This document shows positions 36,403 through 47,289 of a DNA stretch of 64,000 bases, piece after piece. Within the stretch, counting starts at the first letter, position 1, and each line of letters begins with the position of its first letter. The DNA is from Undaria pinnatifida (lineage: Eukaryota > Sar > Phaeophyceae > Laminariales > Alariaceae), in NCBI GenBank assembly GCA_012845835.1, contig JABAKD010000002.1, positions 20,164,129 to 20,228,128 on the forward strand, in the 5' to 3' direction. The position numbers and the translations under genes were made by a program. The notes below the pieces were generated by a model. It did no database searches and was not told the origin of the DNA. It saw only the letters and a program-made list of their open reading frames with translations.

Positions 36403-39400
36403 CGCAAGGAGGAAGCGGAACAACATCCACCAGGCCCGGGAGCGTTTCGGCGGCAGCTCTCGCCAGCCCCGGGGGAGTTGGCCTCCCCGCGCTCGACAGG
36501 GCACCACCGCCGCCACCTGGGCTCTCCGCGCTCAGCAGAGCGCCACCCCCAAAGCTCCCGGGACCGGGGCACCCATGCCGGCCCCTTACACTTGGCATAT
36601 GCGGCGGTGCTGGCCCAGCGGGCGCCGACGACGCCAACCAAACGATTCTCCGGCGTGAAGCACGCCGAAGTCGGTTTGATGAAGATGTCGAGCAGGCGAA
36701 GACCGCTGCGCGGGAGGCGTCCCTGATAGTGGAGAGGGCGCACCAAGCCCTCGCCCAATCAGTTGCGCCGGCTGCAGCGGGAGCTACCGCGGCCCCCTCG
36801 CCTTCGACGCACCCGCAGGGTGTCGCTTCCGAGCGACCACGACCCGGGGACAACGCCTTTTTCATGGGCAGCGTCACGTGCATGGCGTCTGTACCAAGGG
36901 TAAGATTTCTCCCCAGCGTTGGCGACCGCAGTGGTGGAAACGGCCTCCGCCCTCCTCACGTCAGAGGGGCCGGCGTCGCGGTACGCGGACGCCCTTTCAG
37001 TGGAGACGGCCTGGACTCGCATAGATTGTACGTCCTATGCCGGACAGACGAGAGCCGCCCCGACTCTTGCCCTCGTCAAGGCCCTGCGGATGGCCCACGA
37101 CAAGGCGCCCGACCCCGTCTTCTGGCCGAACCCCGGAGGAAGACTTGGCGGAACGCAACTGGGGGAAACAGCGACGCAGCGACAGTCGCGACCGCGGGGA
37201 CCGCACCCGTGGGGGTGGTGGCTTCGGGGGTGGCCGCAAAAATGGTGGGGGTGGTAAAAAGCACCACCGCCGCGGGGGTGACAGCGGTGATGGAGGCGGG
37301 GGAGGCGCGTCGGGTGCTGGTGGTGGCTCATGGCGCCGCCGAGGGGGCAACTTTGGTCGCAACAACCGGGGCAGTGCCCGCAGCTCTAGCGGAGGCAACG
37401 GAGGGCGGAGGAACGGCGCGAGAGGACGTTCAGCGTGGAACGGCTCGTCAACGTCCTCCCGCTCGTCTTCGGGCTCGAGCATGGACCCCGGCGAGGGGAC
37501 CGTGGTGACAGGCAAGAGGCAAGTAACTCCTTCCCTGGTGGATATTGCTTCCTCCGCTGAACGGCTGAGCAAACTGATGGTATCGGGTGACCACATCAAG
37601 CCTATTTCTTTGGATTTGGCCCGCGCGCGTACCGCTGAGAATGCCACTGCCGCGGCTATAGCCAAAGCCACGCTTGATGACTCGGTTCGGCGTGCTTACG
37701 TTAAGCTCTCCTACAAAGACGTATCACGTATTTCTGTGCTGCCGTGCCCCGCCTCTTTGAACAAGTCTGACGGCACGCATTTTACACGTTCGATTCGGTC
37801 TGCAATGTCTGACATACTCATGCACTGCAACGACCGTTGCACAGAGGGTGTACGATCGCCCGCGTGGGTAACCGGTTGGACCCACCCGCTCAAACTGGGA
37901 TTCAACCGTGCCATAGCGCCTGACAAGCCCACGACCCCCCGCATGACCACCCTGATCGACGGCTTTTTCGAACAGATGTCGGGAGCAATGGATGACGGCG
38001 CATCGGGGCCTGAGGCCTTCACTTTCTTCCTGCTACGCCTGCTCGTGACTCAATTCGACTGGGGGGGGCTGCACTAAGTTGCATACTTTTGGAGTATGTA
38101 ACGGCACGCCTTTTGCTGATTTCAGTCGGGAGTTCCGCGTGTTGGTATCGGCAGTCACGGGGAGTGAGCGTGTTTTATTTCGGGGGACGGATGTGGTGTT
38201 GGAGGTGGTTCGGATGGCGGTAAATGAGCAGTTTCCGACACTCATGCCTACGTTGTACCCTCGTTCGAAGGCAACGGACCCGCGGCCATTCGCCTCGTTA
38301 GATGATATGTGGGGAGCTTTTAGTGACTTGACACACAATAAGACACCTGCTGTCAACGGCGAACAACATTTTTCTCTACCTGTTTCTTCGACGAGTGCGC
38401 GATCATCCGCCCCGTCGGGGCCCCGGCCCGCCGATCATGGGCACGGCCAGGGCCGAGTGTCGTCTCAGTTGCTTTCGTGGCAGAAGAGATCGAGCCATCA
38501 TCCAATTGCCATCTCCCCCGATGATTTATCTGACCCTTGGCTTGACCAGACATCGGACTGCTGGCCACTAGAAGAGCATCATTATGCAGAAGTTTTCGCC
38601 GTTAGTGTCTCGTTTAAGACGGACTACCCTCTCCTTTGGAGCGGCCTCCTTTCACCCTCCACTCGCGCTGATGCCCTCCGAGAAAACCGGGGGCTTTGAT
38701 TCAACTGCCACAAAAGACAACCACTCCTTCAAGCATTGTAAGCATCCTTTCATTTATGCGAGCGGCTGTTTGAACCCTGAACATGGCCAACTCCGCGACG
38801 ATGACGCATACCGACGTTGGCAAGTACGCATGGTCTGCTACCGCCGAGACGGCAAATCTTCTCGCCCGAACAGCCACAGGAAAAATCGTCGCCATCATTC
38901 AGGTCAATCGCGTGGGTACCACCAGGATCAGGGCCAGGTAAACTGTCACAACGATAACACACATACATGTCGGATCACCATGGTGGTATTCCGCCCTCGC
39001 CCGCCTCTTCTGCCCCCGCTCCTGCTCCTGGAATGAGCTTTGGGGCCACCCATAACCCGGGCGGAAATCCTAACGCGCGCCAGCTTGGCACATTCCGTAC
39101 CAGCAGTTGACAGCTCGACGGCGGTACGGCACCGTCGACAGCACTGTCGGGGGCACCTCTTTTACTTTCAGAAGATAATCGTGTACCTGTTGCTAGCCTG
39201 TCCAATAACGCAGCACAAATTGCCCCTGTCAAGAGCCCACGGGCTCCTACGCCGTCTGCTGGCGATTCTCACGGCGTAGTACCGGCGGCGGGAACTAGCG
39301 CTTCGAGCGTGGTTCCCCCCAACCAGGTGATTCCTTCGACGGTTAGACGTTCCCCTCAGTCATGGTCTGAGTTCGGCGACGGGAACCCGCGCTTCCAGCG

Positions 39401-39420
39401 CCATTCCCCTTAGCCGCGGC
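36403..39420 (+). pseudogene. Gag-region remnant of the chromovirus
   Basis: Protein-like stretches occur in changing frames: 36919-37140, then 37037-38077 with an Arg/Gly-rich (RGG-like) segment at about 37190-37440, then 38079-38699, then about 38968-39410 rich in Pro/Ser/Ala. The switch at 38061-38075 is explained by one extra G in a G8 run, since both sides read smoothly if one base is removed. A capsid-like helical segment lies on either side of that switch. The RGG stretch may be the nucleic-acid-binding part. No classical CCHC knuckle was found. The gag assignment rests on position and composition. Confidence 0.6.
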
Positions 39421-40100
39421 ATAAACTCGGCAATGGGGGTACGCACTCCAAATGCCGCCCCCATCAACCATGGCACGGGATCCTGTACTTTGCGCTCCCC
39501 CCAGGCATGCGTCGCGCAACAGCATAGCTGCGGTAACGGCGCGTCGCCTTTTTACGCGAACGTGCTCATCCCTCCCTCTCCCTGACGAGACAATGGCGGT
39601 CGGTTTGAAGTGTGGGACGGCCGACCCTCAAACGCTTTTTCTGACCACGAGGTGGCGGTCGGTTTTGAGATGTGAGAAGGCCAACACTAAAACACCGAGA
39701 TCTTTTGCGAGGCTCGATCCGGTGTTTGCTCGCGATAGCAGCGGGTGCTCTGTCCCTTTTTCCATCAAGGAGGAGTCGACAAGATTAGGTACCTTGTTTT
39801 CCTTCTCCAAGAGGCCTGACGGAAAAGAGCCTCCTCGGGTAAAACTATTATGGCCACCTGCCCGAGCCCCGCTCCAGAAGACGCCCACAGGGTCTATGGG
39901 CTCTGCTTCGTCTTCTAGCACGCTAACCCACGTGCTTCAGGCTACGTCTGCCCCAGTGGTACAGGAAGAAGATCCGACACTGAGCGACGGGCCAGCGGTG
40001 ACGCCACGGCCTTCAGCCTGATCAGCTGGACGCTATTCCCGTAAATTACGGAAGAATCGCGCCTCTCGTCAAGCAGAAACAGCAGAGTTCATGTCCCTTC

Positions 40101-40695
40101 GGGCGCAGTTAGAGCAGTTTTTTGTGATTATACGCCGCAGAGCGAAGAGACCACGGCGCAAGAAACCGTGGATTCGGACTCGCGTCGTGCTCCCGAGGTC
40201 TGGTGTTCCTGAGGGGGACGCTACAGGCCCAACGTGCCGAGGGCTGGTGTTCCCGGAGGGGGACATTGCAGACCCAAATGCCCAACGAGGCCACCGACGG
40301 GTTGCCGCCGTCGGTGTTGGACTCTTTTTCGGGTGCAGTGAGGGCGGCTTCTTACGAGTTTCCGCCAGCGAGTGAGGAGGACCCGAGGCGAGAAACCGCG
40401 GGTTCGGACTCGCATCACGCTCCCGAGGCCTGGTGTTCCCGCAAGGGGACACTACAGACCTGAAGAGCCGAGGACTGGTGTTCCCAGAAGGGGGCATTGC
40501 AGACCCAAATGTCCAACGAGGCTACCGACGGGTTGGCACCTTCGGTTTTTGCCATTTTTCGGGCGCAGTTAGAGCGGATTCTCGCATTTTTCCGCCAACG
40601 AGCGAAGACGACCCGAGGCCAGAAACCGCGGGTTCGGATTCGCGTCGGGCTCCCGAGGCCTGGTGTTCCCGGACGGGGACATTGCAGGCTCAAAT
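40101..40695 (+). repeat. 230-bp tandem repeat in the retroelement
   Basis: GGGCGCAGTTAGAGC-type blocks start at 40101, 40331 and 40561, giving about 2.6 units of 230 bp. Each contains TTCCGCC-AGCGA, GAAACCG-GGGTTCGGA and GAGG-TGGTGTTCC blocks. The repeats lie between gag and the NADAR region. Coding status is unclear because stops fall in every frame across the units. Confidence 0.85.
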
Positions 40696-40739
40696 TCCAA
40701 CACGGCTTTAGATTCTTCTCTCGAATACTCCACAAAGTG

Positions 40740-41215
40740 GTGTTGTTCTGGCAACCCCAATCCTATTTTTCACCGTGGTCCCCTCCGTCGTTTGTCGTGG
40801 ACGACGTGCCATATTCTTGCGCGGAGCAGTATATGATGGCCGCAAAGACCAGGCCTTTCAAGACCATCGAGCAGTGAAGCTCATCATGTTGTCGCCTAGT
40901 CCAGGCACACGCAAACGCATCGGTCGAGGCGGGCGCAACTTTGACCCCAGTGTTGGGGACAGGGAGAAGCAAAACGCCGTGTTATTTGGCACCTACGCCA
41001 AATTCACGCAGAACCCAGCCATAAAAAATCACCTTTTGAGCTCTGACATCAAGCTTCTGGCTGAATCCAGCCCTCTGGACCCAGTATGGGGCATTAGTCT
41101 CACGGCGGATGATCCCAGGGTCAACAACCCATGCCAGTGGAAAGGAAAAAAATGCTCGGTGAGGCAATTTCTGCCGTTCGCGAAGCTATTCGCGACAGTG
41201 ACACCGGGTCGGCGC
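40740..41215 (+). pseudogene. NADAR (DUF1768, YbiA-like) domain inside the retrotransposon
   Basis: The domain is read in three frames. Part 1 (40740-40860) carries the N-terminal signature: FW, an S-x-W-x-P-x-x-F strand, then YSCAEQYMMAAK with the conserved Glu and Lys. Part 2 (about 40855-41150) has SPGTRKRIGRG, then AKFTQNP, then AESSPLDPVWGISL. Part 3 (41152-41215) has LGEAISAVRE. All blocks are in the family's order and spacing. Part 2 to part 3 crosses an A7 run; part 1 to part 2 crosses a frameshift near 40857. NADAR proteins act on ADP-ribose-linked substrates, and removal of ADP-ribose from guanine is reported for some. Here the domain lies where a protease or accessory gene would sit, before RNase H. 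Whether it was active in the ancestor cannot be seen. Confidence 0.85.
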
Positions 41216-41459
41216 ATCCGGCTTCCTCTAGTCGGTTCCGCACCTGCACTGCGAGTGCAAGAACCAATAAATATCGTCCGCGCCGCGACCGGGCCGATAA
41301 CAGCGGCCAGCGCTCGCAAAGGTTACCCTTCGGATGTTCCCGGCCTATTTCTCGGGCGCGCTGGCTAACTAAAGGCCGTGAAGGTTTGGGGATAGCTTCT
41401 GGCGTCGGTCCTGACCTTGCACTATCAGAACACGGCCCCTGTTTGGTCGAGGGTACTGT

Positions 41460-41800
41460 GACGCTGGACGACGTTTCGTTCACTATGAAAATCGCGTATA
41501 TCAGTCGAGCAACGCTCGACTCGGAGAGGCGCTGGGCTCCTCTAGATTTGGGGACCAGCAGCTTTGCTTGGGCTCCCAAACGCCTCCGAGGGTAGTGCTG
41601 TCGGGAACAAAGTTCCACATATCCTGCGGCCGCAAGGCACAGGAGAGCATTGGCAAAGTGGGGACCTTCAACGCACGAATCCAGCGGTAGCTTGAGTTCG
41701 TCACCGCGTTCGATTGCCCACTCGAGTGCCGCACAGGCAGCGCCAACGGCATCGCCGATTTTTCTGGCCCGCTTGCCAGAGCCTGCTACGGAGTACGACC
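41460..41800 (+). pseudogene. RNase H C-terminal remnant
   Basis: 41475-41595 reads as the segment before the RNase H end (an ISRATLDSERRWAPLDL-like run). 41595-41740 in another frame has the ESI...GTFNARIQR and LEFVTAFD blocks typical of the end of Ty3/gypsy RNase H. It ends with a degenerate D-x-L-x-RLP block near 41755-41790. At least two frame changes and one stop occur. The reverse-transcriptase fingers and palm that should precede it are absent from the 250 bp after NADAR. Confidence 0.75.
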
Positions 41801-41925
41801 ACAGTGGCTTGACAAGCGTCAACTCCGTGGGGTTGACAAGCCCCAACCCCATTGGAGATAGCGATATCTACCTCCTACGGACCGGCGGGCTGCGCGCCCC
41901 CTCCTCGCCGATCCCAGGGGTCTGT

Positions 41926-42090
41926 TTGGGTGGACTCGTGCCCCGCACCGAAAGCGTTGCTTTGGGTGGACTCGTGTCCCGCACCGAAAGCATTGCCTTG
42001 GGTGGATTCGTGACCCTCGCCGAAAGCACTGTCTTGGGTGGGCTCGTGCCCCGCACTGAACATGCTGTCTTGGGTGGACTCACTCTCACC
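41926..42090 (+). repeat. 36-bp tandem repeat, five copies
   Basis: TTGGGTGG starts at 41926, 41962, 41998, 42034 and 42070, exactly 36 bp apart. In frame it encodes a 12-residue LGGLVPRTESVA-type repeat in the linker between RNase H and integrase. Confidence 0.93.
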
Positions 42091-42616
42091 TCTACCGCAT
42101 TTCACGATTTTCGCACACACGAGCCACGTATGAGGATTAACGACTTTTCTGCTCCCCCGGGAACATTCGTCGCTCGTGTTTCTGCCTCCCTCGCCACTGC
42201 CGAAGGCTATACCGGCCGCGGGTCAATTTCGCCGGCCGCTGACACCGTTTTCGCTTCGGTTTTTGCCATACCTATCGAGGGAGACACGGGCTCCGCGGAA
42301 GCCCTGGCTGCAGCGACGCCCATCGCACAGCCGACTCCTCTATCAAGGAGTTCTACACAGGAGATGGACTCCGCCGCGACCACCGGTTCGATTGTGTCCA
42401 TCCCTGCCTTGCTTGGCACACCAGCCCCTCCATCGTCGACGACGGGCCGACGAACAGGGCAGCAACCGGTAGTGCACCGCCGCTGTAGATTATGGATTCG
42501 AGCCCGGCGGGGCCCCTCGACCATCTGCCCGGAGTGTCACCCCGCCGCGAGTCTCACGGCCGCGGCCGATACCGTCGAACTCCGCGACCCCTGCTCCTGC
42601 CGCTCTTCCTGTCCCC

Positions 42617-44130
42617 GTGGTGCTGATCCCGTCCGACCGTGACCACGTGGAGCCTATTGGGACTCCTATATTACGACCTCCGCCAACTGTACCTACAATG
42701 TTAGATGCCCTTGACGACGTTGATGAAGTGAGGTTCGCTGATTCCGTCGCGCGTTATTCGCATGCCGATTGGAAGCAAGAGCAGCACGCTGAGCGGACGT
42801 GTCACGTCACGATGCATTACATCTCTATCGGCCTGCCATCGGTCCTGCCGCCCGACTTTTTGGCGTGTTACCCCTCGCACAAGCGTCCCTCCCTCTCCGA
42901 CATCCAGGAGCTGGCGGGTAAGGGTCGACTACATACAACCGACGACAAGATCGTCCTACTCGTCCGTAACCCGACACTGCCGCCGACAAGGTCTGACAAA
43001 CCCAACTCTGTGAGGTGAGCTGCTTGCTTGCTAAACGACGAGCCGGTTCGCATCTACGTCACCCTGCTCATGCGCCCTTGGATAATGCAAGCTTGTCATT
43101 CGACGGCCTCTTGCAACCTTGGCACCATGCGCACGTTGCGCATGCTGGAGCGGTTTTATTGGTGGATTCGACTGAATGTGTGCACCCGGTGGTGGCTTCG
43201 CCACTGCTTGAAGTGCCAAGCGCGGAAGACCGCACGGCTGACTGTCTGCTGGCCAATCATCTCAATGCCTCTACCGGAAGGTCCAGATGTCGCCGTCAGT
43301 GTTGACTACTTCGGCCCCCTCCCGGTCCCGCCACGAGGCAACACCTACATCTTGCTGTTCACCGATCGCTTTAGTCGTCGGGCCGACATGCTCCCCATCA
43401 CTGCCGCTGAGTTCACCGCGGAGGGTACAGCCAACATCCTGATGAACCAACGCATTCCCATGTGGGGGTGCCCGCGCACCATACTCTCGGACAACGGCCT
43501 GCAGTTCTGCTCCAGGCTTTCACAAGCTGTATATCAGCTGTTGGGCGTGCGCAATCTTGCTACAAGCTACTATCATCCCAACTGCAACGGGGGCGTTAAG
43601 CGGGTGAACCACAGTATGGACCAAATGTTGGCTATGGTCGTCAACGAGCGACAAGACGATTGGGACTTGCATCTTCCTCACGTCGAATTCGCTTGCAACA
43701 ATTCTCTCAGCGCGGCGACGGGCCTGGCACCCAACGAGGTCCACATATGCAGACTCCCACGGCTCCCCCTGACGGTTTTCGACCGCACCAGTGTCGTGGA
43801 GCACCATAGTCTGACCCGTGACCACCTGGCCTATTGCGACTTGGCCACCGACCGACAAAAGCGCGCGAGCGACATTGTTCGCGCACACCACGCCCTCACC
43901 GTTTCTCGTGTTAACCGCAGAAACTCTGCCCTCACGGACGCGCTGCGTCCGGCACTTAACTTCGCTTTGGGTGGTTGGGCATGGGTGTACAACTCTGCCT
44001 CCACCATCCGCCAGGGTGTGAAGGCCAATACGGACGCCAAGGTGCTCAAGGCCAAACTCGCGCTTAACTGGACGGACCCTTAAGATCCTGGCAGTCGGTC
44101 CCTGCTCCGCTGCCGAGACCCCGGACGGCT
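42617..44130 (+). pseudogene. Integrase (inactive) of the chromovirus
   Basis: One frame runs 42617-44083 with an in-frame TGA at 43016-43018. Numbering from 43028: zinc-binding region with His24, Asn30 where the second His is expected, and Cys60/Cys63 (x29 then x2). The catalytic core has Asp93 (in VDYFGPLP) and Asp155 (in LSDNGLQF), and 35 residues later Lys191 in place of the catalytic Glu (codon AAG, 43598-43600). After the core a GPY/F-like module starts (LNWTDP), then a one-base deletion near 44083 shifts the frame. Spacing D-x61-D-x35 fits Ty3/gypsy integrases. The Lys, Asn, TGA and frameshift all argue that it is dead. Confidence 0.92.
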
Positions 44131-44954
44131 CGCCATTCGGGAACAACCTCCTCTATTTGGACCTCCCTTCCGACCTGCCCGGTTCGGACGCTCGTCGGCG
44201 TGTGGCGATTGAACGCTGCCAGCCCTGCGCCAATCGCCACGACAGCGGGGACATGCCCAAATACCTACCGGCGGGGCTAACGCAGTATGTGCTCAATATT
44301 TTTTCCAAGAAGTCCCCTCTGTACCACGTCACTCAAGACGACGTTTCGACTCCCCTCCAACGGCTGGAAGTGGAGCAGATCACCGGCCATCAGCCGGTCC
44401 GGGGGCGAGGTGGCGTCATCGCGGTGCTATACAAGACGCATTGGGCGGGACTCTCTGAACCCTCGTGCGAGCGAAAAATAGACCTCCACCTCTCCCGCCC
44501 CCACATTTTGCGTTATTCGGCCGGCAAGCCGGACCAGCACCGCCAAACCAACCGCCTCTACCGCCGAATGCGAATCGGAGCGGCACAGCGTGAGCTCTCT
44601 CGTAACAACGGGGAGCGTTTCCTTGCGCCGGGCTACGCTTGTGTTACCCGCGCCGATTGGCTCCGCCGCTACCACGACACGGTACTTTCTAAGGGATCCC
44701 AATTCTGGTACAAGGGAGACGATGGGTTATGGTGGCTTGGAAAAATCAGCGCAAGCACAACCGAGGACAAGGTATGCCTGATCCGCTTCTGGACGACCCG
44801 GGGCCGATCAAACTTCCTCTTCCCCCGGCGCGCTACACGACTTCGACGGGAGCCGTACGAGGCTCTTGGCGGCTGCAAGTCACATGACCAGGGCGTTTCC
44901 TCGGGGGATCAACGCAACGTAGATGGATCTCGAGGTGTGACCGTGTCCAGTTGA
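44084..44954 (+). pseudogene. Integrase C-terminal chromodomain region
   Basis: Continues the integrase in the next frame. Residues 70-115 counted from 44157 resemble a chromodomain (LEVEQITGHQPVRGRG, then LYKTHWAGL, then SEPSCERKIDL). The Trp usual before Glu in the last block is Cys. About 100 residues later a FWYKGDDGLWWLGKIS segment looks like a small SH3/Tudor-type beta barrel. Stop at 44952-44954. Chromodomains of this kind are thought to steer integration to particular chromatin. Confidence 0.75.
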
Positions 44955-45793
44955 CTTTCAAGCCACCGCCGCCCCTCGATAATCCCCAATTTTTGTTTTT
45001 TGGGTTACGGGGGTTGGAGTTTTTGCCTTTGGGTTCCTCGTGGTGTTTCGCGCGTTTTTTTTTACTGGTTGAGGCGGTTCTGACCATTTTTTTTCTAGTC
45101 CTGCCGGCACCCCCCTCCGCCCTGTCCCGGGCCAGGGTCCGAGTGTTCACGTCGCTATTTGAGGCGCAGGCCTGTCGGTTTTCTGTGTTTGTCCGATTTC
45201 GCCCTGCCGACGCCCTCCTCAGCTCAGAGCCGGCGTGTTACCCTGTTCGCGCATAACGTGGTACAGGGCTATATATGTGGCTGTGTGTTATCTTTTATTT
45301 TTTGTGCGTTGTATTTACTTTACTTGTTTCGGCAAAACACTCCCATCCATTGCGGGGCTGTAGGTGGTGTCGCCTTCCATTCCGGGCATTTGTCGTTTCC
45401 TCGTCTAACCCCCGCCATGCCAATGTTCCGCGAGAGTTTTTTGACGTGAATTCTCCCTTGTACGAGCGCCTGTGTTTCCCTTCCTTTCGACAAAGGTTTG
45501 CCTTGCCATAGTGCCTTTTCTGTGGTTTGTTTGTCGTAGAGCCTTTTCCGGTCCCCCCCCCCCGCCACACCGGCGGTCCGCGATAGATTTTTGATGGGTG
45601 GTTTGCCTTGTTGTAAGGTCTGCGTCTCCTTCAACCTCTTTTCTTCGCGTGTTCCTGGCTCCATAGCCAGGCCGTTGGAGGCATGGAAGTGGGTTTTGAG
45701 GAGCCGCATCTTCGACTCATGATCTAGTTCGTAGAACCGGAGTTTCCCGAATCTTCCATATTTCTGCATATGCGGCTCATGAGGGTGGACTAG
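44955..45793 (+). other. 3' untranslated region of the chromovirus
   Basis: Non-coding. 45245-45790 is shared with the internal parts of the small elements at 9.4-10.05, 6.3-6.6, 2.3-2.6 and 34.3-34.6 kb. It ends in GAGGGTGG (45781-45788), a likely polypurine tract a few bases before the LTR. Confidence 0.85.
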
Positions 45794-46051
45794 TGTTAAG
45801 GTACGGCCTTGAAAGGCCTGCAATTATCTGATTTGATAGGTAATTGGCCATTTTCGTATGATATGCTGGCGTTATCTATTAGGGGTAGTCAGGAAATGAA
45901 ACCGAGGCATGCGCCTCGTCTCTCAGAAGTCATCCGAGGCTCTGGTGGAATCTAACAAAGCTACTTCTCTCTTAAATCTAAGAACTCCGAGGACCTGCTC
46001 AATAGGCAGACCTGCAGGGGACACTCTGTGTCCTCGCTCAATACCATTACA
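45794..46051 (+). mobile_element. 3' LTR
   Basis: 258 bp, TGTTAAGG...ATTACA, with the hairpin near 45901 (one arm base changed). Its similarity to the 5' LTR is high but not complete, so the insertion is not very recent. Confidence 0.92.
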
Positions 46052-46055
46052 CAGG

Positions 46056-46115
46056 CATGAAGTTATTATTGTAGTTCAACAAAGTGGGAAACTAGTTTAA
46101 TGCAAAAACACCATA
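46056..46115 (+). repeat. Direct repeat of the 5' flank
   Basis: This segment (GTTCAACAAAGTGGGAAACT core) repeats 36123-36180 on the other side of the retrotransposon. The target was therefore a tandem repeat of about 65 bp before insertion. Confidence 0.85.
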
Positions 46116-47289
46116 CGATACCTACAACAGCAGAATATTATTTTTTTTTCCGGTATTGCTGCTACTGTTACTACTGTACTCCTAGTGCATGTGAGCTGGT
46201 ACATGGTACCAGATACCAAGCATGAAAAATGAACAACGTATAAGCTAGCCGTATATAACAAAGTGTAAAATATGGATAGATTTACTACTGCTGTGTATTG
46301 ATGTGGTACTTAGTGATGGATTAGTAGTATTTTGGGTTTTATTAGTACTCTAATCATTTTATTAGTATTTTAATGTGCTGCCCACAACAATGGTGGTAGT
46401 CGGGATGATTTCAAAATAAAAAGTAAAGCTTTAAGCTCACCACACCTACTTCCACATATTTTCATGCGTATCGTGTGTTAATTTAACTCCTCCATTGTAC
46501 TGGCAAAATTAGGTGTATCACCCAGCTTGCATGAATGAGTATCGACCCTAAATTTATCGAACTCACAGCCGACGTGTTTAGACAACAACAAAAAATCAAA
46601 ATACGTGGTCGGACGAAATTTTGTACTTGAATTTGTTTGTCGGCACTTTTAATTTTGAATTTAGTGTGGGAACGACTATCTTGCTCGATTTTGACTCTCT
46701 TTTTATTCTTACTCGACTCTGAAGACCCTTTGTTCTTCTACTTTTTTCTACTCTTTACTTTTAGTTTGGAAAAATATATTGAAATTAATATGGGGATATT
46801 TTCATTGATTTTGGTGTGTATGTAGTATGTGTTGTCTTGAAGCCAGGGCAGCAAACTTTAACTTAAACTTAATGTCGGGGCCGTCCCGAAGAGCACCTAC
46901 ATATTCGGGAAAACATTTTGTACTTAGTTTTGCTCATCGGCACGTTTATCTTGAGTTTGGTGTGGGAACGGCTAACTTGCTCAGTTTTGACTCTTTTTAT
47001 ATTCTGAACCGAGTGTTGAAGATTCATTTTTTCAACTTTTTTCGACTTTATGATAACAAAATATTGATTTTAAAGTGGAAGAATTCTTGAAATTAGTGTG
47101 GGGATATTGTCATGAAGCATATCTGGATACTTTTCTTGAAGTTAATGTAAAAGGGCGATCCCGAAGAACACGAAGAAGGCGAAGAAAGCAAGGAACGCAA
47201 AAAAAGCCGCCGGGAAGGTTTTCCGAGAAGAGGAGTTAGACAGACCGACGCGTTCCGGGTAGGAGCGCTGAAAGCGAAGCAGGGCGTCA
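46116..47289 (+). repeat. Intergenic with a 210-bp direct repeat
   Basis: 46610-46830 and 46885-47105 are diverged direct repeats (TTTTGTACTT, GTGTGGGAACG, GACTC, GGGGATATT blocks in the same order). 46425-46500 is a repeat E fragment. No gene recognised. Confidence 0.7.

Larger units (their letters stand above)
36190..46051 (+). mobile_element. Ty3/gypsy chromovirus carrying a NADAR domain, inactive
   Basis: 9.86 kb flanked by the 4-bp duplication CAGG (36186-36189, 46052-46055). Order: 5' LTR, gag region, 230-bp repeats, NADAR domain, RNase H C-terminus, 36-bp repeats, integrase, chromodomain, long 3' untranslated region, 3' LTR. Integrase upstream of a C-terminal chromodomain marks a Ty3/gypsy chromovirus. 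The element is dead: the end of the 5' LTR and the primer-binding site are missing, no reverse-transcriptase Y/F-x-D-D core is seen in any frame, the integrase catalytic Glu is Lys, and many frames are broken. Its 3' untranslated region and LTRs show it is the relative of the small non-autonomous elements at 2.3, 6.2 and 9.1 kb. Confidence 0.92.

Noticed and set aside
37037-37500. RNA-binding RGG host protein
   Set aside because: The Arg/Gly-rich part is real, but it lies inside the LTR element and continues into gag-like sequence.
40101-40695. CRISPR-like array
   Set aside because: Repeat units are 230 bp and contiguous, without spacers, inside a retrotransposon.
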